64,000 bases of DNA from Lucinisca nassula (lineage: Eukaryota > Mollusca > Bivalvia > Lucinida > Lucinidae): contig OY757012.1 in NCBI GenBank assembly GCA_963580285.1, forward strand, positions 172,877,994-172,941,993, in the 5' to 3' direction. Each line of letters begins with the position of its first letter. The first letter of the stretch is position 1. The notes below the pieces were generated by a model that saw only the letters and a list, made by a program, of their open reading frames with translations, was not told the origin of the DNA and did no database searches. Shown here piece by piece: positions 22,274-33,800 of this stretch. The position numbers and the translations under genes are program-made.

Positions 22274-22285
22274 GTACGGTTGTTG

Positions 22286-22438
22286 CATATAAGTTTTTTT
22301 ATTTCACTGGGCCACAGGACTTGAGATGTCATTTCATTCCAATGTCGGGTAAAATAAAACCACAAAATTGGAAGAAGCGTCCCCAAAATGACCTAAATAA
22401 TGTTGACAGGGCTGTTAAACCTTACTTTAAACAAACGT
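22286..22438 (+). repeat. SINE family D 3' part
   Basis: GAGATGTCATTTCATTCC, CCACAAAATTGGAAG, GTTGACAGGGCTGTTAAACC. Confidence 0.65.
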
Positions 22439-22714
22439 TACATCATTATCTACCGGGTTGAACATAAATAAAATATCATAGGTATCTATGTTTTTAATTC
22501 AGTTCTTCAAATAAATCACCCTTTCCATACGTGTACGAATGATGATGACAAAGTGAAATAAACATTGATGCAAAAATAAGCAAAGTAATAATAACCTTCA
22601 CCCTTCAGATGTAGCATAAGCGATTTTTTACACGTAAACTGGGTAGGGCCTGTTATTGCCATGACGAAGCGCTCTATAGATTGCCCTTTTTTGTACCAGA
22701 AATCCTAAAACGCG

Positions 22715-22870
22715 GCGTCTGACCAGGGCCTACACTATTTGCAAAATGTACAGCCATTTTCCAAATAGATTTTGAAGAAAACACAACCAAAACCCCTAAA
22801 TTTTGAAATGGACTCTTGCTATATTTATGGAGGAAGATTCCTTTTAGTACAAAATGGGTTAACGGGTACG
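22715..22870. repeat. Repeat shared with 48256-48440
   Basis: CGGCGTCTGACCAGGGCC, ACTATTTGCAAAATGTACAG, CCATTTTCCAAATAGATTTT and CCTAAATTTTGAAATGGACT align with 48290-48400. Confidence 0.65.
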
Positions 22871-23086
22871 TGTAATGAATACCCTTGGAAACTCCAGCCC
22901 CTAAAAGAAGAATGGGGATGGCAAGGGTATACATTCACTTTGTTGCTTCGTTGGTTGCACGGGATTTATCGTTTCATTGTTTACATTTTAGTAGTGTGAA
23001 TGACAGAATGTTTAACGTACAAATTAAAACTAAAATGTGAAATGTCCATCTGACTAGAGCGAGAAGTATATAAAGAAGAGTGAGTG

Positions 23087-23270
23087 AGTGTTTCAGTTTT
23101 ACGTCCCACCAACAGCTAAGGTCATACGGAGACGGAACTTCGGTTTAAAGACTCATCCGAAAGTCTGGAGAAGCCCGTATACAAAGTAGAAGTAAAACAA
23201 AGATCAGGAATCGACACAATCAACTTACTCCACCAATCAAAGTCACCCTGGAGTCTGAATCCTAGTCGAG
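23087..23270 (-). repeat. SINE tail interrupted by retroelement 3'-end fragment
   Basis: 23087-23175 is a SINE tail (inverse of CCAGACTTTCGGATGAGTC, matching 31485-31520). It is followed by TAGAAGTAAAACAAAGATCA, the 3' terminus of the retroelement, for about 80 bp. Confidence 0.6.
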
Positions 23271-24172
23271 AAGTAGGTGGAGTTTTTCTTCCACAAAATC
23301 CTCACTGAATATGACAAAAGTAAAAAGTTATCTCCAAAAACTGACGCGACAAAAAAGGATAAAAAGTCAACTTAACAACCATCAGGCCAAACAGTTTAAT
23401 AGAAATTAAGGCAATGGTCAGGCACAGACACAATCACCCCATCCCAGACACCAACGGGAAAGATACAGCAACATAAACCAACATAAAAAACTGAATATCG
23501 AATTCAAAAGCGAATTAGTCGAGGCCTGGTACAAATAAAAGGCTCTACTCGTCTGCGTGAAACGAAATAGGAGTACATGTATATCTAAGCTTGTCGATAA
23601 CAATACATTGATAATAAATGGAGATAGGCGATCTGAGTCGTTTCATGACTGTAAGGGTTGTCAAGAATAATAAATTCAAAATGCGCATGCCCGCAATCTA
23701 ATCGGGTTATGCACAATTAACCTTGTAGAAGACCATCTTAGCTTTATATCCAAGCTCGTATCATACGAAGGACAGGTTTTCCCTGATCAAATGTATCGTT
23801 TTCTTCTCATGTAAAAATAATTGACCAACATAAACAATGAGTACAAGGACGTCGACGTAAGCGTCACGTTTATTTGTACACCCAACCAGCTGGAGAACAT
23901 CTACATTTGCAGGATAAGGTGGAAAAAACTATGTGCAAAAAATAAATAAATCTGGTCTTACTCGTAGAAATGCAATGAAATCGGTTCTTAACGTGTTGTC
24001 AATAAATTAATCTTTCTAGACACATTTAGTCATGGCAACGCTCAGTTAGGACACAAAAAGCACGTGTTCTCGAACATGTGCTCCCAGTGAAGACTCTCAT
24101 CGCCAACGCATTCACTCAGTCTCATCAGCCTTCACCGTGTAGTGTATGGATAGCCATAGTGGGCCAGCATTT
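23271..24172. other. No gene recognised
   Basis: Contains CCAACGGGAAAGATACAGCAAC-like remnants of the retroelement 3' end near 23410-23480; otherwise unassigned. Confidence 0.35.
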
Positions 24173-24442
24173 ATACGATAACACACCCGTGCGACATAGT
24201 GCATTTTTCATATCTCCAAATAGGCTACTTTTCTGATGAAAATTCGTAATATTTTCCTTATTTATACTGCAAACATAGGTTGTGGGTGCTCGTTAGAACC
24301 GCCTCGTTGAGGCGGTTCTAACGAGTACCCACAACCTATGTCTTTGAGCACTAATAATGTATACCCCCATAAACCCCAGTTTTTTCTCTATATAAAGTGG
24401 GGTTTAAGGGGGTGTTCATTTCACGGACTTGTTCACGTAATG
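24173..24442 (-). mobile_element. MITE group B full copy, inverted
   Basis: Complete palindrome with GTTGAGG turn; terminus TTGTTCACGTAATG. Confidence 0.88.
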
Positions 24443-24606
24443 AGAAAGAGGAGGCTGTGTCCAGACATATAGGATGCGCTGGCATATACGAGCGCTTGCT
24501 GGGCGAAAATGTTCGAAGAAGCCTATGACCCCAAATGACGAGACAAAATGGTTGCGAATAAAAGCTCAGTAATACGAAGTAGCTAACGTCTTGAAATTTA
24601 AGATGA

Positions 24607-24908
24607 CATCATGACAACATGCCTATACAACTCTGACCCCCTTAAATAAGTTCTGAATAGTTAGATCCTTTGGAAGCAAAGAATTTCTTAAAACCGGGGT
24701 TTACAGGGGTCAGCCTTATGTTTCTTATTTCTTATTTCTGCTCTAAAATATAGATTGTAGGTACCCGTAGGAATCGTCTTATCGAGGCGGTTCTACCGAG
24801 TACCCATAATCTATATTTTGAACAGAAATAAGAAAAATATCACAATTGTTTTCATCGATTTTCCGGCGGTAAAACTAACAATGTATTTGTAAAGGCGTGT
24901 TTGTGATA
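24607..24908 (+). mobile_element. MITE group A with a small internal insert
   Basis: The side hairpin is interrupted by TAAGTTCTGAATAGTTAGAT plus CCTTTGGAAGCAAAGAATT, a fragment also found at 52936-52972 and resembling the 3' half of the small hammerhead elements (CCTTTGGAAGCAAGGAA). Confidence 0.8.
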
Positions 24909-25057
24909 CCCAAGCAGCGAAAATAAAGATGCAGAGCAGGCTAATCTTCATGGTGGTTGTTCGCAAATGTCATAACGACTGGGTTCCTAAGGTTTAGGTC
25001 TATTATGGGTAACTATTGCGATGTGTTTGAGTCTCCTGTGGACGATACCATCTACTT

Positions 25058-25314
25058 CATTACGATAACACACCCGTGCGATATAGTGCATTTGTCTCAT
25101 CTCCAAAATGGCTACTTTTCTGATGAAAATCCCTGATATTTTTCTTATAAATACTGCAAACATAGGTCGTGGGTGGCGGTTCTAACGAGTACCCTCAACC
25201 TATGTCTTGGAGCAGAAATAAGGAAAATAATGCATACCCTCTTAAACCCCAGTTTTCTCTATATATAGTGGGGTTTAGGAGGGGTCTTCATTCAACGGAC
25301 TTGTTCACGTAATG
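25058..25314 (-). mobile_element. MITE group B, inverted, short first arm
   Basis: First arm reduced to GGTCGTGGGTGGCGG; the second arm and both termini are intact. Confidence 0.85.
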
Positions 25315-26101
25315 TCATAAGAAAATCTTTATTTTTGACATTTATGAACAACAAAAGTACAGAACAGGCTGCGCATCCGCTCAGTCTTATCAACACAGTT
25401 TCGTTTGATGTGTGGGACAGTGCAATACCTTAAGTTTCATTACCATTGATAGTTCGCGTGGCTCAACCGGCCAATGTGTAGCGTCTCCGAAGACAGGTCT
25501 TCTCAAAACGAGAACACAGATTACACTGGGGTTTTGCCAATCGTGTTCACTGACCAGTCATTTATAAACACTAATCCACTCTCAGCCGTCAACCAAGAGG
25601 CTTAATTATAACACAATGGTTATTTATCAAGATTAAGACTGGCATTACCAGTTTATTGACGTAGGCGAATGAGAAGAAAATTTCTGGCCGTGCATTACAA
25701 AAAAAAATCGGATATGAAAAAATTAAATGCCTGATTTAAAATATGACCAGTCTTCGATGGTGACTGTCCAAACAAATAATGTCCAAACTGCACATAATAC
25801 TCGCAAGAGGGTGCTGCAGTATATATAGATAGACAGAATGGCTCACAGCCTCCCCCCCCCCCCCTCTATAACTTTCAAAATACCTTCGTTTTAAGTAAAA
25901 CATCACAGGGTGCCTTACCAGGGGAAGCCACACTCAGCAGCTGCAGCTACTCACACTTGTGAGATGTGGACAGGTGCACTGACCTGAACAAAGAGCCCTT
26001 CTTTTCAATTATCTCTAACAGTTGCCTTAATCCACCATATGACCTCTCTGAAGATAATCTATATTGACAATACCTCAAAATCCAAAAAAAACAATGTAGG
26101 T
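25315..26101. other. No gene or repeat recognised
   Basis: Has a C12-13 run near 25851-25864. No exon or transposon could be supported. Confidence 0.35.
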
Positions 26102-26390
26102 CATTACGAAAACACACCTGTGCCGATACATTGTAACCTTTTTCGCTGAAAAAATGAAAATTTTAAGATAAAAATTTGTGATAGTTTTCTTATTTCTGCT
26201 CAAAATATAGAGGGTGGGTTCTCCTTAGAACCGCCTCAACGAGGCGGTTTTAACGAGTATCCACGAGTATCCACTATCTATATTTTAAAGCATAAATAAG
26301 AAAAATAAGGTTTACCCCTGTAAACCCCAGTTTTTCTACATAAAAGAAGGGTACAAGGAGTCAAAATTATATAGGCGTGTTTTCGTGATG
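26102..26390 (-). mobile_element. MITE group A, inverted
   Basis: ACGAGTATCC is tandemly duplicated in the second arm (26251-26272). Terminus GGCGTGTTTTCGTGATG is intact. Confidence 0.85.
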
Positions 26391-26471
26391 TATAATTTTG
26401 CCAACAGATATTGTGTGCTTGGGTTTTGTTTTGGGAATGAGAGCCTTGATGTTTCCACGTTTTCCTCTGCT

Positions 26472-26721
26472 CATCACAAAAACACGCCTATATAACTTTG
26501 ACCCCCTTCAACCCCACTTTTATATAGTAAAATTGGGGTTTATGGGGGTAAACCTTATTTTTCTTATTTCTGCTCTAAAATATAGATTGTGTGCATCCAC
26601 AATCTATATTTTGAACAGAAATAAGAAAATGTCACAACTTTTCATCTAAAAGTTTCGTTTTCTTAGGTGGTAAAATTCAATATGTATTTGTATAGGCGTG
26701 TTTTCCTCTGCTCTTGTAATG
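26472..26721 (+). mobile_element. MITE group A, almost no core, odd right end
   Basis: The palindrome is collapsed to GATTGTGTGCATCCACAATC. GTTTTCCTCTGCTC occurs just before the left end and again inside the right terminus. Confidence 0.8.
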
Positions 26722-26911
26722 AGTCCATATCTTATCCTGGACCTCGGCAAACTTTCTGAGTGATGTTGGGAACATGCCAAAAGCAGTCTGGTAATATTTA
26801 TCCTAGTCATTTATGGTCAGGTGTCATCATTCCACTCATTTTGCCGACAGTTTGCTCGTATGAAAGTTATCAGACGAAATGGACTGGACTGACTCAACAT
26901 CTACCCAGTAA

Positions 26912-27002
26912 GCATTCTACATAAATCTACAGCGGGCCGTTAGCGGCCCGTCAGGGTAGCTGACGGGCCGCTAACGGCCCGCTGTAGATTTATGTAGTAT
27001 GC
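26912..27002. repeat. Perfect 38-bp hairpin with nested palindromes
   Basis: Arms 26917-26954 and 26960-26997 are exact inverses around a 5-nt loop (GGTAG). Within each arm CGGGCCGTTAGCGGCCCG is itself palindromic. Outer ends resemble ACCCAGTAAGCA and TGCTAGCAGGGT, similar to 41676-41781. Confidence 0.85.
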
Positions 27003-27361
27003 TAGCAGGGTATTTCTACAGTATTAACAATGTGTTAAGTGATGACTCCGTGGTTCTTCGTTGTATGATATCCCACGTTAGACTCTGAAGCCCGTACTTA
27101 AAATAAGAACATGGAGGGAAGGGCAGTCGCCGTCAAGATTTCATGTCTTTATGAACTTCATTCAGTAATATTGTCATATTGCAATTTTTTTCACCAATGT
27201 TTATTTCGCAAATTGTCCAATAACAACGACTTCTCTCTCTTTGCACCATTGTATCTGATTCAGATTGTAGCTCAAATTAATATCCAGTTTAATGCCTCGG
27301 AAAAATAAAAAAAGGAACGGCTAGAAACTTTTGTTTTGTCCTCGTAATATCTACGATCCGT

Positions 27362-27367
27362 TTTATT
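27362..27367 (-). terminator. Possible GPA2 polyadenylation signal AATAAA
   Basis: First AATAAA met on the minus strand after the GPA2 stop codon, about 400 nt downstream. A variant ATTAAA lies nearer, around 27528. Such hexamers are common in AT-rich DNA, so this is only positional. Confidence 0.3.
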
Positions 27368-27766
27368 GGTCCTTAGAATATATGTGTATATTCGCTATCT
27401 GTGAACCCGTGGTTATAAAACTTGTTCATGTGTACTTGGGCATGAAATGTGTTATACTCATAAGCATAATTCAAATAATCTTGGGCAATTTTCCTTATCA
27501 GATAAGCAGATAATCGTTTAAATAAATTTTAATAATGCCAATAATTGTTGTCATTTTAAACTTTATGAGCAAGTCAGTGAAAAAGAGATGAGGTCGAAAA
27601 ATGTAAACGTTGTTCTTTTTCACCAAAATGCAGGTATTGAATATCAGCTGAATAACTATGCATCCGCCCTGGTCCGAGATATATTAGGGAACCTTTCTAC
27701 ATAGTGGAGTATCGGGTTAATATTTTCGACAATGAAGATGGCGAGAATTCAGCAGAGACCTAGTGT

Positions 27767-27856
27767 TCACTTCCGACATATGGAGCATGCGCATGATTTT
27801 GCTGATTTGAAAACGACTTCTTTAACCCCGTCCACACACTGCACAAGGACCTTCAT
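27767..27856 (-). CDS. GPA2: GPA2 exon 3: C-terminal exon with stop
   Basis: 90 nt, phase 0. The minus strand has a long pyrimidine tract ending CTTGCAG, then 29 codons and TGA at 27769-27767. Residues include VLVQC, GVKEVVFKSAKS and the terminal CACSICRK, the C-x-C-x-x-C ending of alpha-2 subunits. Joined to exon 2 it gives KETHD followed by MKVLVQC, in register with the family. MITE copies follow on the intron side from 27931 upward. A possible poly(A) signal lies about 400 nt downstream. Confidence 0.95.
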   Translation of the reverse strand: MKVLVQCVDGVKEVVFKSAKSCACSICRK

Positions 27857-30800
27857 CTGCAAGTAGAAGAAAATATAAAGAGAAATGTTGGGGTTTCAAT
27901 GACGTATCTGTGGCTAAAAGCACATTCCTTCATGGTAACAAGTCTGTGTAAATGAATACCCCTCTAAACTCCACTTTATATAGAGAATAGTGGTTTTTAC
28001 AGGGTTGGATAATATTGTTCTTATGCCTGTTCTAAGTACTCGTTAAAACCGCCTCAATGAAGTGGTTCTAATGGGTATGAACAATCTATGTTTGGGGTAA
28101 AAATGAGAAAAATATCATAACTTTCATAAGCAAAATGGCTATTTTGGAGATATGAAAGAATGCCACATGTATTATAGTAATGTTGTGTGTAATCATCACA
28201 ATTATCACTTTCGTAGGCACATTTGAGAGACATTAGAGATATCATTATCTCGCATAGTTATCACCGCGTAATGAAGACCCCATAAATACACACATCTAAA
28301 CTCCACTTTATTAGAGAAAACTTTGGATTCACGGGATCTTCATTAATTTCCTTATTTTTGCTCCAAACATGATTGTGGGTACTCGTTAGAACCGCCTCAT
28401 TCAGGCAGCACCAACTATGTTTTGACTAGAAACATTACGAAAACAAGCCTATGCAAATGTTTTGGAAGATATTATTTTTCTTATTTTTGCTCAAAACATA
28501 GATTGCGGGGACTCGATAGAACCGCCTCCACGAGGCGGCTCTATCGAGTACCCACAATCTATGTTTTTGAGCAGAAATGAGAAAAATAATGTTTACCCCT
28601 GAAAACACCAGTTTTACTATATAAAAGTGGGGTTAAAAGGCGGTCAAAATTACATAGGCATGTTTTCTTGATGATAAGAAAAATATCACATATTTTTATC
28701 AGAAAAATAACCGTTTTGGAGAAATGAAATAAAAATAAAAATTGAGTTCCTTTAAGAGCAATGAAAACATTAATAAGAAAGAAGATGGGTCATACTACGT
28801 AGTTTCGGTTAATAAAGTAGAAGTAAAACGAAGATCAGGAATTGATACAATTAACTAACTCCACCCATAAAAGACACCAAAGGGAAAGAAATACAAACAT
28901 TAAGCGACCAGACCATAATGGAAACCTAAACAAAGGAAGGCCATAAGGACAGTTACTTTCCCACAAAATGGCCATATGGCCATCCAAAACCAAAAGACAC
29001 AAGTGATACACACAGTAAGTAACAAACAACAACATAAATAAATCGCCACAGAAGAGCCGCCCTGGAACGGTCAGTGGAAGATTTCCACTGGGGGGCTTAA
29101 ATCGATTTTACGTGGCCACAATAAAGCCTCATCAGTGACCCTGTAATGATCCGGCAAAGAGAGACAGAGGAAACATACTTCAATTTTGCGAATTTCGAAT
29201 AGGCAGTCGATTCAAAGACTGATATAAATGAAAATGGGGTCCAAATAATTAAAAACCTGTCTAGAATATGAGTCTAAACCAATAATTTATTTCTGATTTC
29301 TCAGAATATTCACGCTGATCTCAAAGGACCGAAAGTAAAATATAAACTGCACTATGGTTGATGTACGGGGAGACGTTTTCGATTCCACATGGATGTGTTA
29401 TCGTAATATTTCATAAATGAATGGTAGTGGCTGCGTCGTTCTGGAAAACGAATACAGTTATTTTTACGTTATAACATACAGTTGTGTTTCAGTCTTAAAG
29501 AAGAGTTCGTGCCGAAGATCTTTTACAAGCATCTTGAAAAGAACTTAAATGGCAAATCAATAGATGATTGACTGAGAAAGGCATTTTAGTAACTTCTAAT
29601 CGGATACTTACAACGTGTGAGATAGTAAAAACATTAAAGCGATTAATTGGCCACATCAGGCAAAAACGTTTCTTCGGATACGTACGCAAAGCAAAGACTC
29701 AAATCTACCTCAGTGTGCATCTGTGCAGGCGCATCAGAGTCTTCACTGTGCGACATCCGAATGCATGTTGACCCTAATTGGGTAGGAAAAATATTTTACT
29801 TAGACACACTCGATGTACATGTATATGGTGATTTTTGTCTGCCTATTGCTTGGCGTGCCTTACATAGTATGTTCTTTGAGTGCAGCTATCAAACCGATCT
29901 TTTCCTGATAAACAGTCACTTTGTTTGCACTTAAATGGTATATAATCAAGTCTACGACGTGATTATTTTATATTGACAGAAAATGCAAATGAAGAATTGA
30001 TAAATATTTACTTCATTGCAGAGCCAGAGCTATGAGCATCAGACTGTAATTAACGTTACTGAAATCTAGTATCAACTTAATGGAAACTGCTCTTGTTTAT
30101 CTTTTAATGGTGAAAAACACACACAAACGTCAGAATGAGTTGCTACTCGTATATCACTGCATTTTATGAAAGTATCTTATGTATGACGGCATGTGTTTCT
30201 TGCAATAGAAATAAGGCACGACATTACGTTAGCAGGTCCATGTAATGATTACCCATACAAACTGCTCTTGAAATGGAAAAAAAACTGTGTAGAACAGTGG
30301 TATATATCTACTCTGGGCACTCGTAAGAACTGCCTCATTTGTTATCATCTTTAATTTAAACAAATTTTATTCGTATTCTACATGTACATGTACAATACAA
30401 AGCAAAAATGATTGAAATCATACAGAAAGCCAGCTGTGTCCCTAAGTACTTGCAATAAAATCATTGAAATGGATCTATATAGTTGTCGATGCAAAACAGT
30501 AACTGGTGTAAGTACAGTATTAGCGATAATTAAAAAAAAAACAATTATTAATGTAATGTTATTACATAACAAAAAGTAGATAAGGTGTTTGGGGTGGGTT
30601 GGGTTGGGCTCCACGGAGAATCTATTGGATAAATAACCATCTCCTGCCGCTCTCCGATAAAACTTGAAACATTCCAATCAAAGGCGTTGAAATGGAATTC
30701 ACCCAAGGCGGAATATGTAAATTTGTCGTTCTGTGATAGTTGGATTTATATTACTTAGATTTAGGGATTTTAGTTAATTTTAGTATCATTTTGCGAGCTA

Positions 30801-33800
30801 ATTCGCAAATATAATAACAAATTCGGGATACTCCAAATACATGTACAAGAGACATGTATAATTGGAACGTAGCCTAGCTGAACAAAGAAAGTTTCGCGTT
30901 AGTTAAAGACAAGCCATCTACTGATTGTTCACCCTATCCGCGGATAAACAGGGTGGGTGTGACTGTGGGGGACGTACCTGCAAAATTGCTAACGTGCCTT
31001 CGTAAGCTGGGTATAGTACTTTAGCGGATGAACGATTGGTTTGAAACCTTTTGTTATCATCTTTCGCACGAAATATGTTTTTCTCTATCAAAAAAGACGA
31101 TATTATAGTAATGGAAGTGGATGTACAGTACCCTTCAACTTTTGTCCGGCTCAATTAATTGAGCCTGCGCACGACAAAACCTACAATAAGACATGTGCGC
31201 CGATCGAAGACTCAGTTCAGCCTGCGCATCCATATAGTCTAGCGAGACTTTTCTTGCTGCGTGAAGTAGCATTGGGCCCTTAACTATCCTTACAGCGCAC
31301 ATAGAAGACTCTGATCAGACTGCGCGGATGCGCAGCCTGATCTGAGTCTTCGCTGGGCGCACATGTCTTTTTGCAGGTTTTGTCATGCGCTCGCTCAATT
31401 AATTAAGCCACACCAATCTGACTTTCAACCAACCAGATTACTCGATGTAATGTATTCCGACATATTCACGAACCCAGTGTGTGGTTCAAAGACTCATCCG
31501 AACGTCTGGAGAAGCCCGGAATCAAACCCGCGGGCCACAAAACTTGATTTATGAGGCGAGTAGCTTTACCACTACACCTCAACAATGTAGAGACTGATAG
31601 AACGGCCTCTTCAGAATAGAAATGAAGGCAATGATCAGGAATCGATACAATTAACCCACAGCTCCCACCAGAGACACCAAAGGGAAAGCAACACAAACAT
31701 GAAACAACTGGCCCAAATGTGACATCAATAGCGGAAAGCCAAAAGGACAGTTACTTTCCGACAAAATGGCCAAGTGGCTACCAAACAAAATAATATAAGC
31801 TGCACAAACAAGAAACGCCTTGGTACGGTCAGTGAAGGGGGCTTAGTGGCCACAATCCTCGCCTTTAGACACGGCTTCCACATAAGGGCTTAGTACAGGA
31901 GAAGTACGAAAGGCTCCCATAGGCAGACGAAGTCCTTGGTGATGGATAGTATCCAAAGATTTTAAATAGGACTTTCTTGCAGAACCATAAACAACAGACC
32001 CATAATTTAATTTAGATCTTGTTAAAATAGAAGCGAAGGCAGCGATCAGGAATCGACACAACCAACCCACAGCTCCCATCAGAGACACCAAAGGGAAAGA
32101 AGCACAAACACGAAACAACCAGACCCCAATGGAAACATCAATAGCGGAAAGCCAAAAGACAGCTACTTTCCCACAAAATGGTCAATTGGCAATCCAAACA
32201 AAACAATAGAAGCGATACACCCACTCAAAAACATACCATAACAAAAACAAATCGCGACAGAAGAACCGCCTTGGAACGGTCAGCAGCACTCTGGTTTGTA
32301 TATACACCATTTACAAACGTAGGGAATGCCTTCGTTCAACAGGACAAGGGCTAAAGGAGTGAGTTTGCTCCTTTGAAGAATAGCCATTGAAATGGATAAT
32401 AATCATTTTTCACTTTATTCCATTCCATGTTTCAAACTATCATGGACCCACTATGGGTCCGTGACTGCAGTTATACACATGTAACTTAGAATACTACGCA
32501 GAAAGACCAGACAATACATTTAACGATGAGCTTAATTAATCTTGTCAAGTCATCGCGTGAACAAGTCCGTGAAATAAATACCCCCCTTAAACCCACTTTA
32601 CAACATTATTTAGAGAAAACTGGGGTTTACGGTGGTAAACATTATTTTCTTTTTTTCTGCTCCAAGACATAGTTTGTGGGTACTCGTTAGAACCGCCTCC
32701 ATGAGGCGGTTCTAACGAGCACCCAAAACTGATGTTTGGAGCAGGAATAAGGAAAATATCACACATTTTCTTCAAAAAAATACCTTTTTTGAAGTTCGAA
32801 AAATGCACTAAATCACAAGTATGTGTTTTCGTAATGTAGACTATCTAGAATTCATAAGTATTGCATTGGCAGTGTTTCTTTGTCTGAACGACCTCAAAAT
32901 GAAATTAAACATATTTTATTGAACAAAATACAATGGGATTGGACACAAGTTATAACAACATTATGAAGTCATTTCCCTACAAATTATACAAACTTTATCC
33001 TTGGTACAATGGAAACATGGATATTTTTTTTATTTAAAACAGAATTCAGAATGTGAAGGAAAGACGTAAGAAAGCTTAAATTATATCTGTCTAAATTACG
33101 GATAATATCTGCATCGAACAACACACAACAACATATGTTATGATTGAACCATAGGTCTGTTTATAAGAGAACCCGGAAGCCTACGCAAGAGAAACAAAGG
33201 TAAAAAACAACAGTAATCAAATACGGAGGCACAATTTTCTACCACCACATGAATTTGCGGTGTTGATAAATTAGGCCTTGAAACCAATGGACGTGCAAAA
33301 TGCAAAAGGGCAAAACTGAATTATTATATTATTTTTTTCTCTCATTGTCATTAACATGGGATGTGTGAACTTAAAGTATCTTCTTTCCACTGACACAAAC
33401 AATTAGCAAGCAAATCGTAAGCAGCGAGTATTTCTCATTATTGAATATACGTCTATCTGGAAGCTAAGCCTCGCACATAAGGTCGGTATAATGAAGCATT
33501 TTGTATCTCTTTTGGACAAAATTGGGTGATTATGCTATAAAATTGATAGATGGACATGTACTTTTCTTTTCATCAGACGATGTATTAAGTCTGGTCTCGC
33601 CGTGAATTAACCATGAGTTCAGCATTCGAGAAATTGTAATAACGTACGTGAACACTAACGACAATGATTCATTACGATAACACACCCGTGCGAATTTGTG
33701 CATTTTTACACATCTCCAAAATGGCCATTTTCCTGATGAAATTCCGTGATATTTTTCTTATAAATACTGCAAACATAGGTTGTGGGTGCTCGTTAGAACC

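Larger units (their letters stand above)
28262..29405 (+). mobile_element. MITE group B split by nested insertions
   Basis: B pieces: 28262-28432, 28676-28736 and about 29282-29405 (ending ATGTGTTATCGTAAT). Between them sit an A copy (28433-28675) and a hammerhead element (28737-29281), which itself contains a retroelement copy (28818-29119). Confidence 0.7.

Noticed and set aside
25938..25949. Minus-strand Ser-Cys-Ser-Cys codons, first considered as the GPA2 C-terminus
   Set aside because: A stop follows at once, no FKSA-like segment precedes it, and the true last exon was found at 27856-27767.
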